A stretch of DNA of 48,984 nucleotides from Chitinophagaceae bacterium (GCA_947474435.1 CANJII010000026.1:1-48984), one strand, 5' to 3'. Shown: positions 1 to 9,249, counted from the stretch's first letter. The notes: a model not told the origin generated them from the letters alone. Numbers and translations: made by a program.

Positions 1-999
1 AAGAATCCATTGGACTATAATCATTTTCCAAATGTGTTAGAGCGTTCTGTTTTGGGAGAAATCTATTGGTCAGGATATAAAACAGATGGAGATTGTGATG
101 CAAATTTTTCTATTTATGAGCAACCTTCAGAGATTTTTTCCTTTACCGACCATTCAACTTCTTCAACCACGATTACAAATTATGATTGGAATTTTGGAGA
201 CGGGTCACCTCATTCTTTGGCACAAAATCCGACTCATGCTTATACGGATGGAGCAACTACACATACTGTTACATTAGCAATATATTGCTCTTCTGACCAT
301 TGTTCTTCAAGCTATGTCTATACTATTTATGATTGTTGGGCTCACTTTACATATACCATGCAGGATTTAAAAGTAAATTTTAATGCAATAAATTTTGGTG
401 CTCCTTATTACTTTACTTATGCATGGGATTTTGGCGATGGAGGAACTGCATCAACTCAGGATGCAACACATCTTTTTGCATTGCCAGGAATTAAACATGT
501 TTGTTTAACTGTAACGAATAATATAACTGGATGTGTAAGCGACCCTGTTTGTCAGGATATTACTGTAACTGCTCCGGTTATTGGTACATGTAAGGGAACG
601 ATGGAAACTTGGGGAGGGGCGGTTTATGCAAATAATTCAAACAAAAAATTTGATTGTAAATTATGGGTCTGTAATAATTGGATGGTTAGTGAAGTTGGAA
701 CTAAAACGATTAATTACAAAAAGAAATCGAATGGTAATTGGGCTGAGGATAAAGCAACAACATTGCATGACCAAATTTGGGGAGATTTTTATGATGTAGA
801 TTGCAACAACCGAATGAATGTTCCATTGACAGGGGCATATGTTGATGATGGAACTACAGCAAAATCAATAACTACAACATGGGGACCTTCTCATTTTTGG
901 AGTTCGGGTGTTCATACAATTTATGTTCATCAGCTTGGGCTTCACTCTTTACATTATGTAAATTCTGAAACGGCAGTTTATTTAAATCTCTGGCAATAG
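1..999 (+). CDS. PKD-domain surface protein, 3' part only
   Basis: The reading frame is open from base 1, so the true start lies upstream and only the last 332 residues or so are visible. Two PKD domains can be read, each with the typical core: YDWNFGDG near the start, then YAWDFGDG about 80 residues later, each followed by a T-rich strand ending in VTLAIY or VCLTVTN. PKD domains are Ig-like beta sandwiches of secreted Bacteroidota proteins. The last 140 residues are Cys- and Trp-rich and match no family I recognise. No T9SS sorting domain is present at the C-terminus, so the export route is unclear. A barrel gene follows 12 bp downstream and may be co-transcribed. Confidence 0.75.
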   Translation, partial: KNPLDYNHFPNVLERSVLGEIYWSGYKTDGDCDANFSIYEQPSEIFSFTDHSTSSTTITNYDWNFGDGSPHSLAQNPTHAYTDGATTHTVTLAIYCSSDHCSSSYVYTIYDCWAHFTYTMQDLKVNFNAINFGAPYYFTYAWDFGDGGTASTQDATHLFALPGIKHVCLTVTNNITGCVSDPVCQDITVTAPVIGTCKGTMETWGGAVYANNSNKKFDCKLWVCNNWMVSEVGTKTINYKKKSNGNWAEDKATTLHDQIWGDFYDVDCNNRMNVPLTGAYVDDGTTAKSITTTWGPSHFWSSGVHTIYVHQLGLHSLHYVNSETAVYLNLWQ

Positions 1000-1011
1000 A
1001 AAATTAATGTC

Positions 1012-1878
1012 GTGAGGAGAACGATATTAATTTTGGTAATTATTTTTTTGACAACTACAGGAAAGTCCTTTGCACAGAAAGGACTTTCCTTTGGTTTATC
1101 AGTTGATTATTCTAATAATTATTTAAAAGTTGATAAGCAAAATTCAAGTGGTATGAATTTAAAATCAACTTCAGATTGGATGTTTAAAGGTCAATTGAAA
1201 TTCAATTATGATATAACTAAAAGATTTTACCTATCAAGTGGAATAGGAATTCATAAAGAGAGAATTGCTGTTAACTGGTATAAACCATATATACCCTATT
1301 CTGAAATCAATAACAAGAATTTTCATGTTGATGTTTTTTCTGAAAATTTAAGACCAAATTTTTTTCTTCCTATTTCAATAGGTTATAAAGTTGGAAATGA
1401 AAAGAAGTGCATGTTTACTGTTGAAGCAGGATTGATGGCGAGTTTATCGGGAGGTAATTTTGGGAAACCGATTGCAAGTGGCAGCCAACATTTTAGTCAT
1501 TCCTATCAAGAAGGAGATTCTGTTTACCTTGAAAGATGGTATTCTAACTATACTTATGTAAAACCGATTGCCATAAATCTCATTTCTAAAATTGGAATAA
1601 CTTTTACTTCGAAAAGAGAATCTGTTTTTGATATTCATTTGCTAATATCAAAGGGGTTGATAAAAACAATTACGGGCGACCTAAAATATTTTTCAAAGGC
1701 AAGTTCAACAATTGATTATTTAAGTTTCATTTATACGAATCCTACTCCGAATGAAACTTATAATTTCTTTAACAGAGGTTCACAATATGGTTTGGGAATT
1801 TCCTATATGATAAATTGGAATGAGTTAAAGAAAAATAAAAGATTGGAAAAGGAATATGAAAATCAAGAAGGGAAATAA
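1012..1878 (+). CDS. Outer membrane beta-barrel family protein
   Basis: A 288-residue protein with a clear signal peptide (hydrophobic core ILVIIFLTTT, likely cleavage after SFAQ near residue 22). The rest alternates polar and aromatic residues as in a small porin-like barrel, and includes the pair 'FYLSSGIGIHKERIAV' and 'SIGYKVGNE' typical of PorT/OmpW-like Bacteroidota barrels. The start is GTG at 1012: the nearby ATG at 1007 runs straight into a stop. The C-terminal 25 residues are charged and Lys/Glu-rich, which is unusual for a barrel that normally ends on an aromatic strand. It lies 12 bp after the PKD-protein gene, and a strong terminator follows. The substrate or role cannot be told. 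Confidence 0.65.
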   Translation: MRRTILILVIIFLTTTGKSFAQKGLSFGLSVDYSNNYLKVDKQNSSGMNLKSTSDWMFKGQLKFNYDITKRFYLSSGIGIHKERIAVNWYKPYIPYSEINNKNFHVDVFSENLRPNFFLPISIGYKVGNEKKCMFTVEAGLMASLSGGNFGKPIASGSQHFSHSYQEGDSVYLERWYSNYTYVKPIAINLISKIGITFTSKRESVFDIHLLISKGLIKTITGDLKYFSKASSTIDYLSFIYTNPTPNETYNFFNRGSQYGLGISYMINWNELKKNKRLEKEYENQEGK

Positions 1879-1900
1879 ATTTTTCTTAAAGAAAAAAATT

Positions 1901-1929
1901 AAAGCCGCACTAACACTGCGGCTTTTTTT
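1901..1929 (+). terminator. Rho-independent terminator
   Basis: A perfect 9-bp stem (AAAGCCGCA, 7-nt loop, TGCGGCTTT) is followed by a T run. It closes the transcript of the barrel gene that ends at 1878. The opposite strand also reads into a T-rich stretch, so it could work in both directions. Confidence 0.85.
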
Positions 1930-1930
1930 G

Positions 1931-2084
1931 TGAGAGCAAATGAGTGCGTCAGCCGCAAGAAGGATTGAAGGGAAAATCCTTTTATTGTAATCAATAAAAG
2001 ATTGGAATGACAGCCTGACCGCTTGCATTGTAATCAATGCTTGGGGGCTTGCCCTAATTATTTTACTGAGTGAATTGTATTCAC
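1931..2084. repeat. Intergenic element with nested short palindromes
   Basis: The stretch between the terminator and the aldehyde dehydrogenase stop codon holds three hairpins. CTTTTATTG/CAATAAAAG (1979-2000) and GCATTG/CAATGC (2025-2040) both have the same TAAT loop. GTGAAT/ATTCAC (2070-2084) has a TGT loop and overlaps the stop codon of the neighbouring minus-strand gene. Between them lie GC-richer blocks (AGCCGCAAGAAGGATTGAAG, GACAGCCTGACCGC, GGGGGCTTGCCC) that look like fixed parts of a dispersed repeat. The element type is an inference from this architecture. No second copy lies in the window. Confidence 0.5.
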
Positions 2085-3655
2085 ACATCAAACTTAATTC
2101 CCTGCGCGAGGGGGAGTGAGTTGCCGTAGTTGATGGTGTTGGTTTGACGGCGCATGTAGAGTTTCCAACTGTCGCTGCCTGATTCGCGCCCGCCACCGGT
2201 TTCTTTTTCGCCACCGAATGCGCCACCGATTTCGGCTCCGCTGGTTCCGATGTTTACATTGGCAATGCCGCAATCGCTACCGGCAGTGGAGAGGTATTTT
2301 TCTGCCTCGAGCATATTTTCGGTGAAGATGGCTGACGACAAACCCTGCGGAACATCGTTTTGCAGGTGAATGGCTTGGTCGAGATTTTTATATTTCATGA
2401 GGTAAAGAATGGGCGCGAAGGTTTCTTCTTTTACAATGTGCAAATTCCCTTTCACCTCAATGATGCATGGCTGCACATAGCAACCGCTTTGGTATCCCTT
2501 GCCCGACATGACACTGCCGCCGAATAAAATTTTTCCGCCTTGTGCCTGCGCAATCTGAATGGCTTCGGTGAACTGGCGCACGGCATCTTTATCAATGAGC
2601 GGACCGACATGGTTGTTTGTATCGAGCGGGTCGCCGATGGTGAGTTGCGAATAAACTTTGAGGAGCCGCTCTTTCACTTTGTTGTAATTTTTTTCGTGAA
2701 TGATTAAGCGGCGTGTGGAGGTGCAGCGCTGACCGGCAGTGCCGACGGCTCCGAATGCAACGGCACGAATGGCTAAATCAAGATTTGCATTTTCGGAAAT
2801 GATAATGGCATTGTTGCCGCCGAGTTCGAGAATGGTTTTTCCGAATCGCTCGCCAACAATTTTTGCCACATGCCGACCCACGCGGGTTGAACCTGTTACA
2901 CTTAGCAACGGAAGGCGGGCATCTTTTAAAATTTCGTCGCCTATTTCTTTTCCGCTTCCGATTATTAATGAAAGAACTCCTTCAGGAATTTTATTGTCGC
3001 GCAAAACTTTTTCCATCAGTTGATGAACTGCCACTGCGCAGATTGGAGTTTTGGAAGATGGTTTCCATAACACGACATCGCCGCACACCAATGCGAGCAT
3101 TGCATTCCAACTCCACACTGCAACCGGAAAATTAAATGCGCTGACAACTCCGACCACACCAAGGGGATGATACTGCTCGTACATGCGGTGATTGGGGCGC
3201 TCGCTGTGCATGCTCAAACCATATAACTGGCGCGAAAGTCCGACTGCGAAATCGCAGATGTCAATCATCTCTTGTACTTCGCCGAGACCTTCCTGCAAGC
3301 TTTTTCCCATCTCGTAAGAAACTAATTGTCCGAGTGGTTCTTTATAGTTGCGCAGTTCATTTCCCATCTGGCGAACAATTTCGCCGCGCTTAGGGGCAGG
3401 AATTAATCGCCATTGTTTGAACGCGTTTTCTGCTGTTGTTAAAATTTTATCGAGGTCAGCTTTGGTTGCCTGCTTAACGGAACCAATCAGTTGCGAATCA
3501 ACGGGAGAATAGGAGTGTAACACTTCGCCGTTTGTCTTGAGCCAATCAACTCCGGTACTTGCACCGGAACTGAGTTGTTTCAATTTTAATGCTTTTAAAA
3601 AATTATGATTTACAGTTTTTGATTTGGCTTTAGGTTTTGCTGGTGCTTCTATCAT
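2081..3655 (-). CDS. ALDH7-family (antiquitin-like) aldehyde dehydrogenase
   Basis: A 524-residue NAD(P)-dependent aldehyde dehydrogenase that oxidises an aldehyde to the acid. The catalytic Cys311 lies in GTAGQRCTSTRR, and the general-base Glu277 in LELGGNN. The cofactor-loop motif SVTGSTRVGR, the N-terminal AFNFPVAVWSWN and the C-terminal GGEKETGGGRESGSDSWK match the ALDH7A1/AmaB group. That group converts alpha-aminoadipate semialdehyde (piperideine-6-carboxylate) in lysine catabolism, and also handles osmolyte and lipid aldehydes. No other lysine-degradation gene is adjacent, so the substrate is inferred from family only. The start is ATG; the first 35 residues are a Lys-rich extension. 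The gene stands alone, with a TAATATTG -7-like element upstream. Confidence 0.92.
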   Translation of the reverse strand: MIEAPAKPKAKSKTVNHNFLKALKLKQLSSGASTGVDWLKTNGEVLHSYSPVDSQLIGSVKQATKADLDKILTTAENAFKQWRLIPAPKRGEIVRQMGNELRNYKEPLGQLVSYEMGKSLQEGLGEVQEMIDICDFAVGLSRQLYGLSMHSERPNHRMYEQYHPLGVVGVVSAFNFPVAVWSWNAMLALVCGDVVLWKPSSKTPICAVAVHQLMEKVLRDNKIPEGVLSLIIGSGKEIGDEILKDARLPLLSVTGSTRVGRHVAKIVGERFGKTILELGGNNAIIISENANLDLAIRAVAFGAVGTAGQRCTSTRRLIIHEKNYNKVKERLLKVYSQLTIGDPLDTNNHVGPLIDKDAVRQFTEAIQIAQAQGGKILFGGSVMSGKGYQSGCYVQPCIIEVKGNLHIVKEETFAPILYLMKYKNLDQAIHLQNDVPQGLSSAIFTENMLEAEKYLSTAGSDCGIANVNIGTSGAEIGGAFGGEKETGGGRESGSDSWKLYMRRQTNTINYGNSLPLAQGIKFDV

Positions 3656-3760
3656 TTGAAATGGAAATTTTGAGGATGCAATATTAGGTTGAAAAAGTGT
3701 TTAGACGAAAGTTTAGCATGTTTTGAATGTTGAGAAAGTTCCTTAATGAGAATGGTAGAA

Positions 3761-5821
3761 TTAATTTGAAATAAATTTTTCGCACTCCATCAACCTCGTT
3801 CTTGAAAATTCGTGTTGCGGATTGTATTGAAGTGCTGTTTCAAAATACTTTTTTGCTGCTGAATAATTTTTCTTTTGCATTTCAATTACTCCTGCATTTG
3901 CATAAGCTTCAACATAATCGGGTTTGAATTTTATTGCTTTGATATAATATTCTAAAGCAACATCATAATTATTTAGTTGAAAGAAATGATTGCCTTTGTT
4001 GAGATATGTGTTTGCAAGATTGCTGGTTGCTAACTGATGTGTTGGTTGAAGTACTAATGTTTTATTGAAATAAAATTCTGCTGAATCAAATTTTTGTAAT
4101 GCGAAATAAACGGTGCCGATATTATTGTAAGCATCGGCATAAGTTGAATCGAGTTCTATTTGTTTTCTGAAAACTAACAGTGCAGAATCTTCTTTCTTTT
4201 CAGTATGAAGTTTCGCTCCCTTTTTCTGTAACACTCCTAGCAAGTTGGATTTGGCCATTGCAAAATCTTTAACCCCAATTGATTTCTGGTAATAATATTC
4301 TGAGCTATCAGTTTGGTTTATCAGGTTGTAATAAGCACCCAGGTGATTATATAAATCGGCGGTTGCGTAAACACCAATTCCTCTTTTGAATAAATGAAAT
4401 GCGCTGTCGAGTTTTTCTTGTTTGATTGTTTCATCTTTTGAAGTATCAGCTTCGGTCATCAGAATGGAACCATAATTCAAAGTTGCTTTCACGCTGTTCG
4501 GAACCTTTGGTTCATCAGCAGCGAAAATTGATTTATTGCTTTTCCAATCGAAATTTCTTTCGAAAGTTTCAAATGAATAGAAACCTGTCACGATTAAAAC
4601 TACAATGAAAATCGTTAGCTTTCTTTTTGTTTCGTCTTTCTGAATTTTATAAACCATAAATAATGTTCCAACCATCATCACACAAATTCCAATGGAAGGA
4701 AGAAATAAAAACCGGTCGGCGAAAGGGGCGCCTACATTGAAAAATAAATTGGAAACCAAAATGACTGGCAACAACCAAATCAATAAAAGAAGTGCATGAT
4801 ACTGTTTTTTGAATATGGAAATAACAATCCATACACTCATTGCCGAAAACAACAGCAGGGAAAACCAAACCTGTGGTTGCGAAAAGTTTGAATATGGAAT
4901 TGCGTTGAAGGTATAGTCGTAAGATAGCGAGTATGGATAAAGTGATTTAATCAAATACAGAAAAAAAACCCAAATGATGGTTGCGAATTTTTCGGTAGTT
5001 GTTGCGAGGTGGTAGGGATTGTTCATCACATCAGTTGAAATTCTATCACCAACTGTTCCAACAAACGATGAACGAATGAATAAATAAAATACTGCAACAA
5101 TGATGAATGGAAAAAGCGAAATCAAAATTCGTTTCACTGATGTTTCTTTATTCAGCCACCATGCAAGCGGCAACCAAACCAACAGTAGGATCGCCTGCTC
5201 CTTCGATAATAATGCAAGCGCAAAAGCGAACAATGCAAAAATTAAATACAGCACTTTTTTCTCTTTCAATAATTTCATCCAGAAGAAAAATGTTGAGAGA
5301 ATAAAAAGCAGGCAAAGTATTTCGTCGCGGCTTTTTATGTTCGATACAACTTCAGTATGCGTTGGGTGAACAACAAATAATAGTGTACCACCAAAAATTA
5401 TCAGAGGTGATAAGGAAGGGAATAAAAGATAAAGTGTAAACAACAACAGCACGCAAGTCAATGCATACAACAACACATTAATAATGTGTTCGAATGGTGC
5501 ATTGCTTCCAAACAACTCGTGTTCTATTGCAAAGGTGATTAACGAAAGCGGACGATACCTTCCTCCTGTTAAATCGCTGTTACCCTTGTTGTATCCGAAG
5601 AAACTATCCTTAGTCAATAAATCAGGAATTCCGGCAATTCCTTTTTGCACAACGGCGTTTGACTGAATCACGATAATATCATCATACACATATTCGTGAT
5701 TGAAAGTGTTTGCATAAATTCCGATAGCAACAAAAAATAAAACAACCGCCTGCAAATTTTTATTGCTGAGAAATTGATTGATATAGCCGTAAGGTTTTTT
5801 TTGAGAAGGGATTTTATTCAC
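3761..5821 (-). CDS. TMTC-like membrane glycosyltransferase with TPR repeats
   Basis: A 686-residue protein in two parts. Residues 1-430 hold about ten membrane segments with the luminal first-loop motif EYVYDDIIV (Asp47-Asp48), the GGRYRPLS motif and HxTEVVSNIKSRDEI. These are the marks of the GT-C fold DUF1736/TMTC O-mannosyltransferase-like family. Residues 470-686 form TPR repeats (AYNNIGTVYFALQKFDSA and AYANAGVIEMQKKNYSAA are clear units). Family members transfer a sugar from a lipid carrier to exported protein; here the donor and target are unknown. The start is GTG, since no ATG lies between the promoter and this codon. A promoter-like TTG-N17-TATATTTA sits just upstream. It is divergent from ccmB. 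Confidence 0.8.
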   Translation of the reverse strand: MNKIPSQKKPYGYINQFLSNKNLQAVVLFFVAIGIYANTFNHEYVYDDIIVIQSNAVVQKGIAGIPDLLTKDSFFGYNKGNSDLTGGRYRPLSLITFAIEHELFGSNAPFEHIINVLLYALTCVLLLFTLYLLFPSLSPLIIFGGTLLFVVHPTHTEVVSNIKSRDEILCLLFILSTFFFWMKLLKEKKVLYLIFALFAFALALLSKEQAILLLVWLPLAWWLNKETSVKRILISLFPFIIVAVFYLFIRSSFVGTVGDRISTDVMNNPYHLATTTEKFATIIWVFFLYLIKSLYPYSLSYDYTFNAIPYSNFSQPQVWFSLLLFSAMSVWIVISIFKKQYHALLLLIWLLPVILVSNLFFNVGAPFADRFLFLPSIGICVMMVGTLFMVYKIQKDETKRKLTIFIVVLIVTGFYSFETFERNFDWKSNKSIFAADEPKVPNSVKATLNYGSILMTEADTSKDETIKQEKLDSAFHLFKRGIGVYATADLYNHLGAYYNLINQTDSSEYYYQKSIGVKDFAMAKSNLLGVLQKKGAKLHTEKKEDSALLVFRKQIELDSTYADAYNNIGTVYFALQKFDSAEFYFNKTLVLQPTHQLATSNLANTYLNKGNHFFQLNNYDVALEYYIKAIKFKPDYVEAYANAGVIEMQKKNYSAAKKYFETALQYNPQHEFSRTRLMECEKFISN

Positions 5822-5827
5822 AGCGAG

Positions 5828-5855
5828 TAAATATAAAATGGATTAATAGGTTCAA
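5828..5855 (-). promoter_or_regulatory. Putative promoter of the TMTC-like gene
   Basis: On the minus strand, TTG (5853-5855), 17 bp, then TATATTTA (5828-5835) fits the Bacteroidota -33/-7 pattern TTG/TAnnTTTG with one mismatch. The GTG start lies only 6 bp beyond, so the leader would be extremely short. Confidence 0.4.
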
Positions 5856-5917
5856 TAAGCTTATCATAAAAATTTTAAAATGATACTGATATACAATGAA
5901 TCGGAAATAATTTGAAT

Positions 5918-5948
5918 TTGTACCCGCAGTTTATCAAACTTACTTTCG
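5918..5948 (+). promoter_or_regulatory. Putative ccmB promoter, nearly leaderless
   Basis: TTG (5918-5920), exactly 20 bp, then TACTTTCG (5941-5948) fits the Bacteroidota promoter with one mismatch. The ATG of ccmB is 8 bp further on, so the mRNA would have a leader of only a few bases. This argues against the TTG codon at 5912 as the start. Confidence 0.45.
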
Positions 5949-5956
5949 CCGCACGA

Positions 5957-6616
5957 ATGAATTTTTCAAAATCAATCTGGTTTTTAATAAAAAAAGATTT
6001 GCTCATTGAGTGGCGACAACGATATGCTTTCAATGGAATTATACTCTATCTCGCCTCAGTTGTTTTTCTCATTTATGTTTCGTTCATGGAATTGAAACCC
6101 GAAATGTGGCTCACACTTTTCTGGATTGTAATGTTGTTTACTTCAGTAAATGCTGTAGCAAAAAGTTTTTTACAGGAAGGAAGGGCGCGATGGCTTTATT
6201 ATTATTCCATTGCAAGTCCGTATGCAATTATTGTAGCCAAAATGATTTACAATTTATCGTTGATGTTAATCCTCTGCATCATTGGTTTAATTATTTACAG
6301 TGTGGTGCTTGGAAATCCATTGCTGCATCCATATTATTTTTTGCTGGTTGTTATTCTCGGTAGTTTCAGTTTCTCACTCACATTCACACTCATGAGTGCA
6401 CTCGCTTCAAAGGCAGGTAACAGCGCCATGATAATGCCCATACTCAGTTTCCCCATTGTGGTTCCCATTCTTTTGTTGTTAGTGAAATTATCCCGCGAAG
6501 CATTGTATGGTGGAATTTTAGAATGGCCATTAAAAGATTTTGCTTTATTGATTTCATTGGATGCAGTAATGCTGGTGATGGCAATGCTGCTGTTTCCGTT
6601 TTTGTGGAGAGACTAA
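5957..6616 (+). CDS. ccmB: Heme exporter CcmB (cytochrome c maturation permease)
   Basis: An inner-membrane permease of the CcmAB(C) system that works in heme delivery for c-type cytochrome maturation. From the ATG at 5957 it is 219 residues, close to the family's usual 220. The N-terminal KDLLIEWRQRYAFNGIILY is the hallmark CcmB entry helix; six hydrophobic segments follow, and the central AVAKSFLQEGRARWLYYY and PIVVPILLLL stretches are family-typical. An upstream TTG at 5912 would add 15 residues, but it overlaps a promoter-like element, so ATG 5957 is preferred. ccmC and a ccmD-like gene follow on the same strand; no ccmA or ccmE is in the window. Confidence 0.92.
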   Translation: MNFSKSIWFLIKKDLLIEWRQRYAFNGIILYLASVVFLIYVSFMELKPEMWLTLFWIVMLFTSVNAVAKSFLQEGRARWLYYYSIASPYAIIVAKMIYNLSLMLILCIIGLIIYSVVLGNPLLHPYYFLLVVILGSFSFSLTFTLMSALASKAGNSAMIMPILSFPIVVPILLLLVKLSREALYGGILEWPLKDFALLISLDAVMLVMAMLLFPFLWRD

Positions 6617-6707
6617 AATCTGTAAACAGTTATCAGTATGCAATATGCAGTTTTGCGTTACAATAGGCTGTTAACAATAAGCATTTTTTTTGATGATAAA
6701 AATCTCT

Positions 6708-6736
6708 TTGATAAATCTAAGACTATCTTATTATTG
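6708..6736 (+). promoter_or_regulatory. Putative ccmC promoter
   Basis: TTG (6708-6710), 18 bp, then TATTATTG (6729-6736) matches the Bacteroidota TTG/TAnnTTTG pattern with one mismatch. The ATG of ccmC is 13 bp downstream. The 133-bp gap after ccmB shows no other structure. Confidence 0.4.
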
Positions 6737-6749
6737 CGCCGCCTTATAA

Positions 6750-7481
6750 ATGAATACTAACAACTGGATGCGGAAATGGTGGTGGAAAGTGTTGGCAATT
6801 ATGCTGATGCTTTTTACGATTGTTATAGGAATGATGGCCACAGTTCCTGCGCTTCCGATTTTACACGAAACCATACGCAATCTTTACTACCATGTTCCCA
6901 TGTGGTTTGGAATGACTTTAATGTTGTTGTTCGGAATGATTTTTAGCATTAAATTTTTGCGGAACAGTAGAATGGAAGATGATATTATCGCAGCTTCTTT
7001 TACCAAGGTCGGTTTGTTGTTTGGTTGTTGCGGCATTACTACCGGAATGATTTGGGCACAAAGTACATGGGGTGTTTTTTGGAATAATGACCCGAAAGAA
7101 AATGCAGCAGCCGTTGGTTTGCTTTTATACTTTGCCTACTTCGTTTTGCGAAACAGCATGGATGACATGGATAAGCGCGCCCGTGTTTCGGCTGTAGCAA
7201 ATATTATTTTCTACTTCACATTTATTCCAATCATTTTTATTGTTCCCCGCTTAACTGATTCATTGCATCCCGGCAATGGCGGCAATCCCGGGTTTAATGC
7301 CTATGATTTAGACAGCAACATGCGAATGGTTTTTTATCCTGCGGTAATCGGCTGGACTTTATTTGGTACCTGGATAACCACTGTTATTTCAAGAACCGAA
7401 ATTGTTAATCGCGAACTTCATTTCAGTATGAATAATATTTCAATGAATAATTCATCAAAACAATTAGATAGTAAATTCTGA
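6750..7481 (+). CDS. ccmC: CcmC/CcsA-type heme-handling membrane protein
   Basis: A 243-residue polytopic protein of the heme-handling family for cytochrome c biogenesis. The tryptophan-rich WWD motif is visible as WGVFWNNDPKE (residues 107-117). Candidate axial heme His residues flank it: His48 in YYHVP and His173 in SLHPGNGG. Six hydrophobic segments match CcmC topology, and the length fits CcmC (about 240) better than the longer fused CcsA proteins. It lies between ccmB and a ccmD-like gene, the usual Bacteroidota order. CcmC loads heme for transfer to CcmE; CcmE is not in this window. Confidence 0.92.
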   Translation: MNTNNWMRKWWWKVLAIMLMLFTIVIGMMATVPALPILHETIRNLYYHVPMWFGMTLMLLFGMIFSIKFLRNSRMEDDIIAASFTKVGLLFGCCGITTGMIWAQSTWGVFWNNDPKENAAAVGLLLYFAYFVLRNSMDDMDKRARVSAVANIIFYFTFIPIIFIVPRLTDSLHPGNGGNPGFNAYDLDSNMRMVFYPAVIGWTLFGTWITTVISRTEIVNRELHFSMNNISMNNSSKQLDSKF

Positions 7482-7530
7482 TGAATACTATTCACATTTC
7501 ACCTTTGACTATTCACAATTTTCCCCGGCT

Positions 7531-7776
7531 ATGAAAAAAATAATTTCATTTCTTCTTCTTCAAATCATTACTGTTACTGCATTTGCACAGCGGCCTGATA
7601 CAAATGTTGAAATGGCTGATTTAATGCGCAGCAATGGGAAAATCTATGTTGTGATTGCAGTGCTGCTTACTATTTTTGCCGGCCTTCTGCTGTTTTTAAT
7701 CTCACAGGAATTGCGATTAAAGCGAATGGAAAAAAAATTAAATAACCACATTTCAAACCAAAATAATAATCAATGA
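7531..7776 (+). CDS. CcmD-family small membrane protein
   Basis: An 81-residue protein with a signal-peptide-like start ([20 protein letters not shown]), a short acidic loop, a single strong membrane helix ([20 protein letters not shown], about residues 38-57) and a charged tail with RLKRMEKKL. Size, topology and position directly after ccmC match the CcmD-like family of Bacteroidota, which stabilises the CcmABC complex. Its stop codon overlaps the ATG of the glutamate dehydrogenase gene (ATGA), so the two are probably translationally coupled. Confidence 0.75.
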   Translation: MKKIISFLLLQIITVTAFAQRPDTNVEMADLMRSNGKIYVVIAVLLTIFAGLLLFLISQELRLKRMEKKLNNHISNQNNNQ

Positions 7777-9200
7777 AAAAAGGCGCAGCTAATCATGAAT
7801 ACAGTTTCTTCGGTAATGTAGAAAGGTATTTCGACAAGGCAGCAGCACACACCCAGTATCCAAAAGGTTTACTGGATCAAATCAAAGCTTGCAACAGTGT
7901 TTACCAAATGCGTTTCCCCATAAAGATTGGCGATCGTGTTGAGGTAATTGAAGCCTACCGCGTGCAACACAGTCAGCACAAGGTGCCTTGTAAAGGTGGA
8001 ATTCGTTACAGCTTGGGTGTAAATCAGGATGAAGTGATGGCGCTTGCATCGCTTATGACTTACAAATGCGCCATCGTTGATGTTCCGTTTGGTGGAGCTA
8101 AAGGCGGAATTAAAATTGACCCTAAAAAATATACTGAAGATCAACTCGAAAGAATCACCCGCCGTTACACAGTGGAGTTGATGAAGAAAGGTTTCATTGG
8201 ACCCGGCATTGATGTTCCTGCTCCTGATTATGGAACAGGTGAAAGAGAAATGAGTTGGATATTGGATACATATGTTGCATTCAATCCCGGACAAGTAGAA
8301 GCTTACGGATGTGTAACCGGAAAACCTGTGAGTCAGGGTGGAGTTCGTGGAAGAAAAGAAGCAACCGGTCGCGGAGTGTTTTTTGGTATTCGCGAATTGT
8401 GCAATGTGCCTGAGGATATGAAAGCACTTGGTTTAACAATTGGAATTGAAGGCAAGCGGGTAGTAGTTCAAGGTCTTGGAAATGTTGGATATCACTCTGC
8501 ATTATTTTTCTGGGAAGCTGGTGCTACAATTGTTGGCTTAGCTGAAATTGATTGTGCATTATACAATGCCAAAGGTTTGGATTTGAATGATGTGATGAAG
8601 TACAAAGCTGAACACGGTTCACTCTTAACATATCCTAATGCTAAGGTGTTTAAAAATGCAGGTGCATGCTTGGAATTTGATTGCGACATTTTGGTTCCTG
8701 CTGCATTGGAAAATGTGATTACCGGAGAAAATGCTCCGCGTGTGAAAGCAAAAATTATTGCTGAAGGTGCAAACGGACCTGTAACACCTGATGCTGAAGA
8801 AATATTGTTAAAGAAAGGTTGCTACATTATTCCTGATATGTACCTGAATGCAGGTGGTGTAACCGTTTCTTATTTCGAGTGGTTGAAAAATTTATCGCAT
8901 GTTCGTTTCGGCAGAATGGATAAACGATTTACTGAAAACAGTAACCTGAAATTTGTAAGCACCATCGAAAGAATTACCGGACAGAAAATTACTGATGGCG
9001 AACGCGAAGGTTTAACTCACGGTCCGGATGAAGTTGATTTGGTAAACAGCGGATTGGAAGAAACAATGATCAGCGCTTTCCACGATATCAGAAGAGTACT
9101 GAAAGGAAGCAAGAAAATAAAAGATCATCGCACTGCTGCGTTTGTAGTTTCTATAAACAAAGTTGCCGGAGCATATATGTCACTTGGCATTTGGCCATAA
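7773..9200 (+). CDS. Glu/Leu/Phe/Val dehydrogenase (glutamate dehydrogenase)
   Basis: A 475-residue hexameric-type amino acid dehydrogenase that interconverts glutamate and 2-oxoglutarate plus ammonia with NAD(P). Substrate and catalytic residues are visible: Lys74 in CKGGIRYS, Lys98 in MTYKCA, Lys110 in PFGGAKGGI, and catalytic Asp152 in PAPDYGTG. The Rossmann motif [10 protein letters not shown] follows near residue 231. At the C-terminus SYFEWLKNL and the helix [11 protein letters not shown] are family-typical. The protein is longer than classical GDH (about 420-450), mainly through an insert around residues 170-215. It overlaps the ccmD-like gene by 4 bp, an odd pairing of nitrogen metabolism with cytochrome maturation. 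A terminator follows. Confidence 0.93.
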   Translation: MKKGAANHEYSFFGNVERYFDKAAAHTQYPKGLLDQIKACNSVYQMRFPIKIGDRVEVIEAYRVQHSQHKVPCKGGIRYSLGVNQDEVMALASLMTYKCAIVDVPFGGAKGGIKIDPKKYTEDQLERITRRYTVELMKKGFIGPGIDVPAPDYGTGEREMSWILDTYVAFNPGQVEAYGCVTGKPVSQGGVRGRKEATGRGVFFGIRELCNVPEDMKALGLTIGIEGKRVVVQGLGNVGYHSALFFWEAGATIVGLAEIDCALYNAKGLDLNDVMKYKAEHGSLLTYPNAKVFKNAGACLEFDCDILVPAALENVITGENAPRVKAKIIAEGANGPVTPDAEEILLKKGCYIIPDMYLNAGGVTVSYFEWLKNLSHVRFGRMDKRFTENSNLKFVSTIERITGQKITDGEREGLTHGPDEVDLVNSGLEETMISAFHDIRRVLKGSKKIKDHRTAAFVVSINKVAGAYMSLGIWP

Positions 9201-9249
9201 TCAAACAAAGGAATTCGCATTGATTTTTTTTTGAAAACCCTTTCCGACA

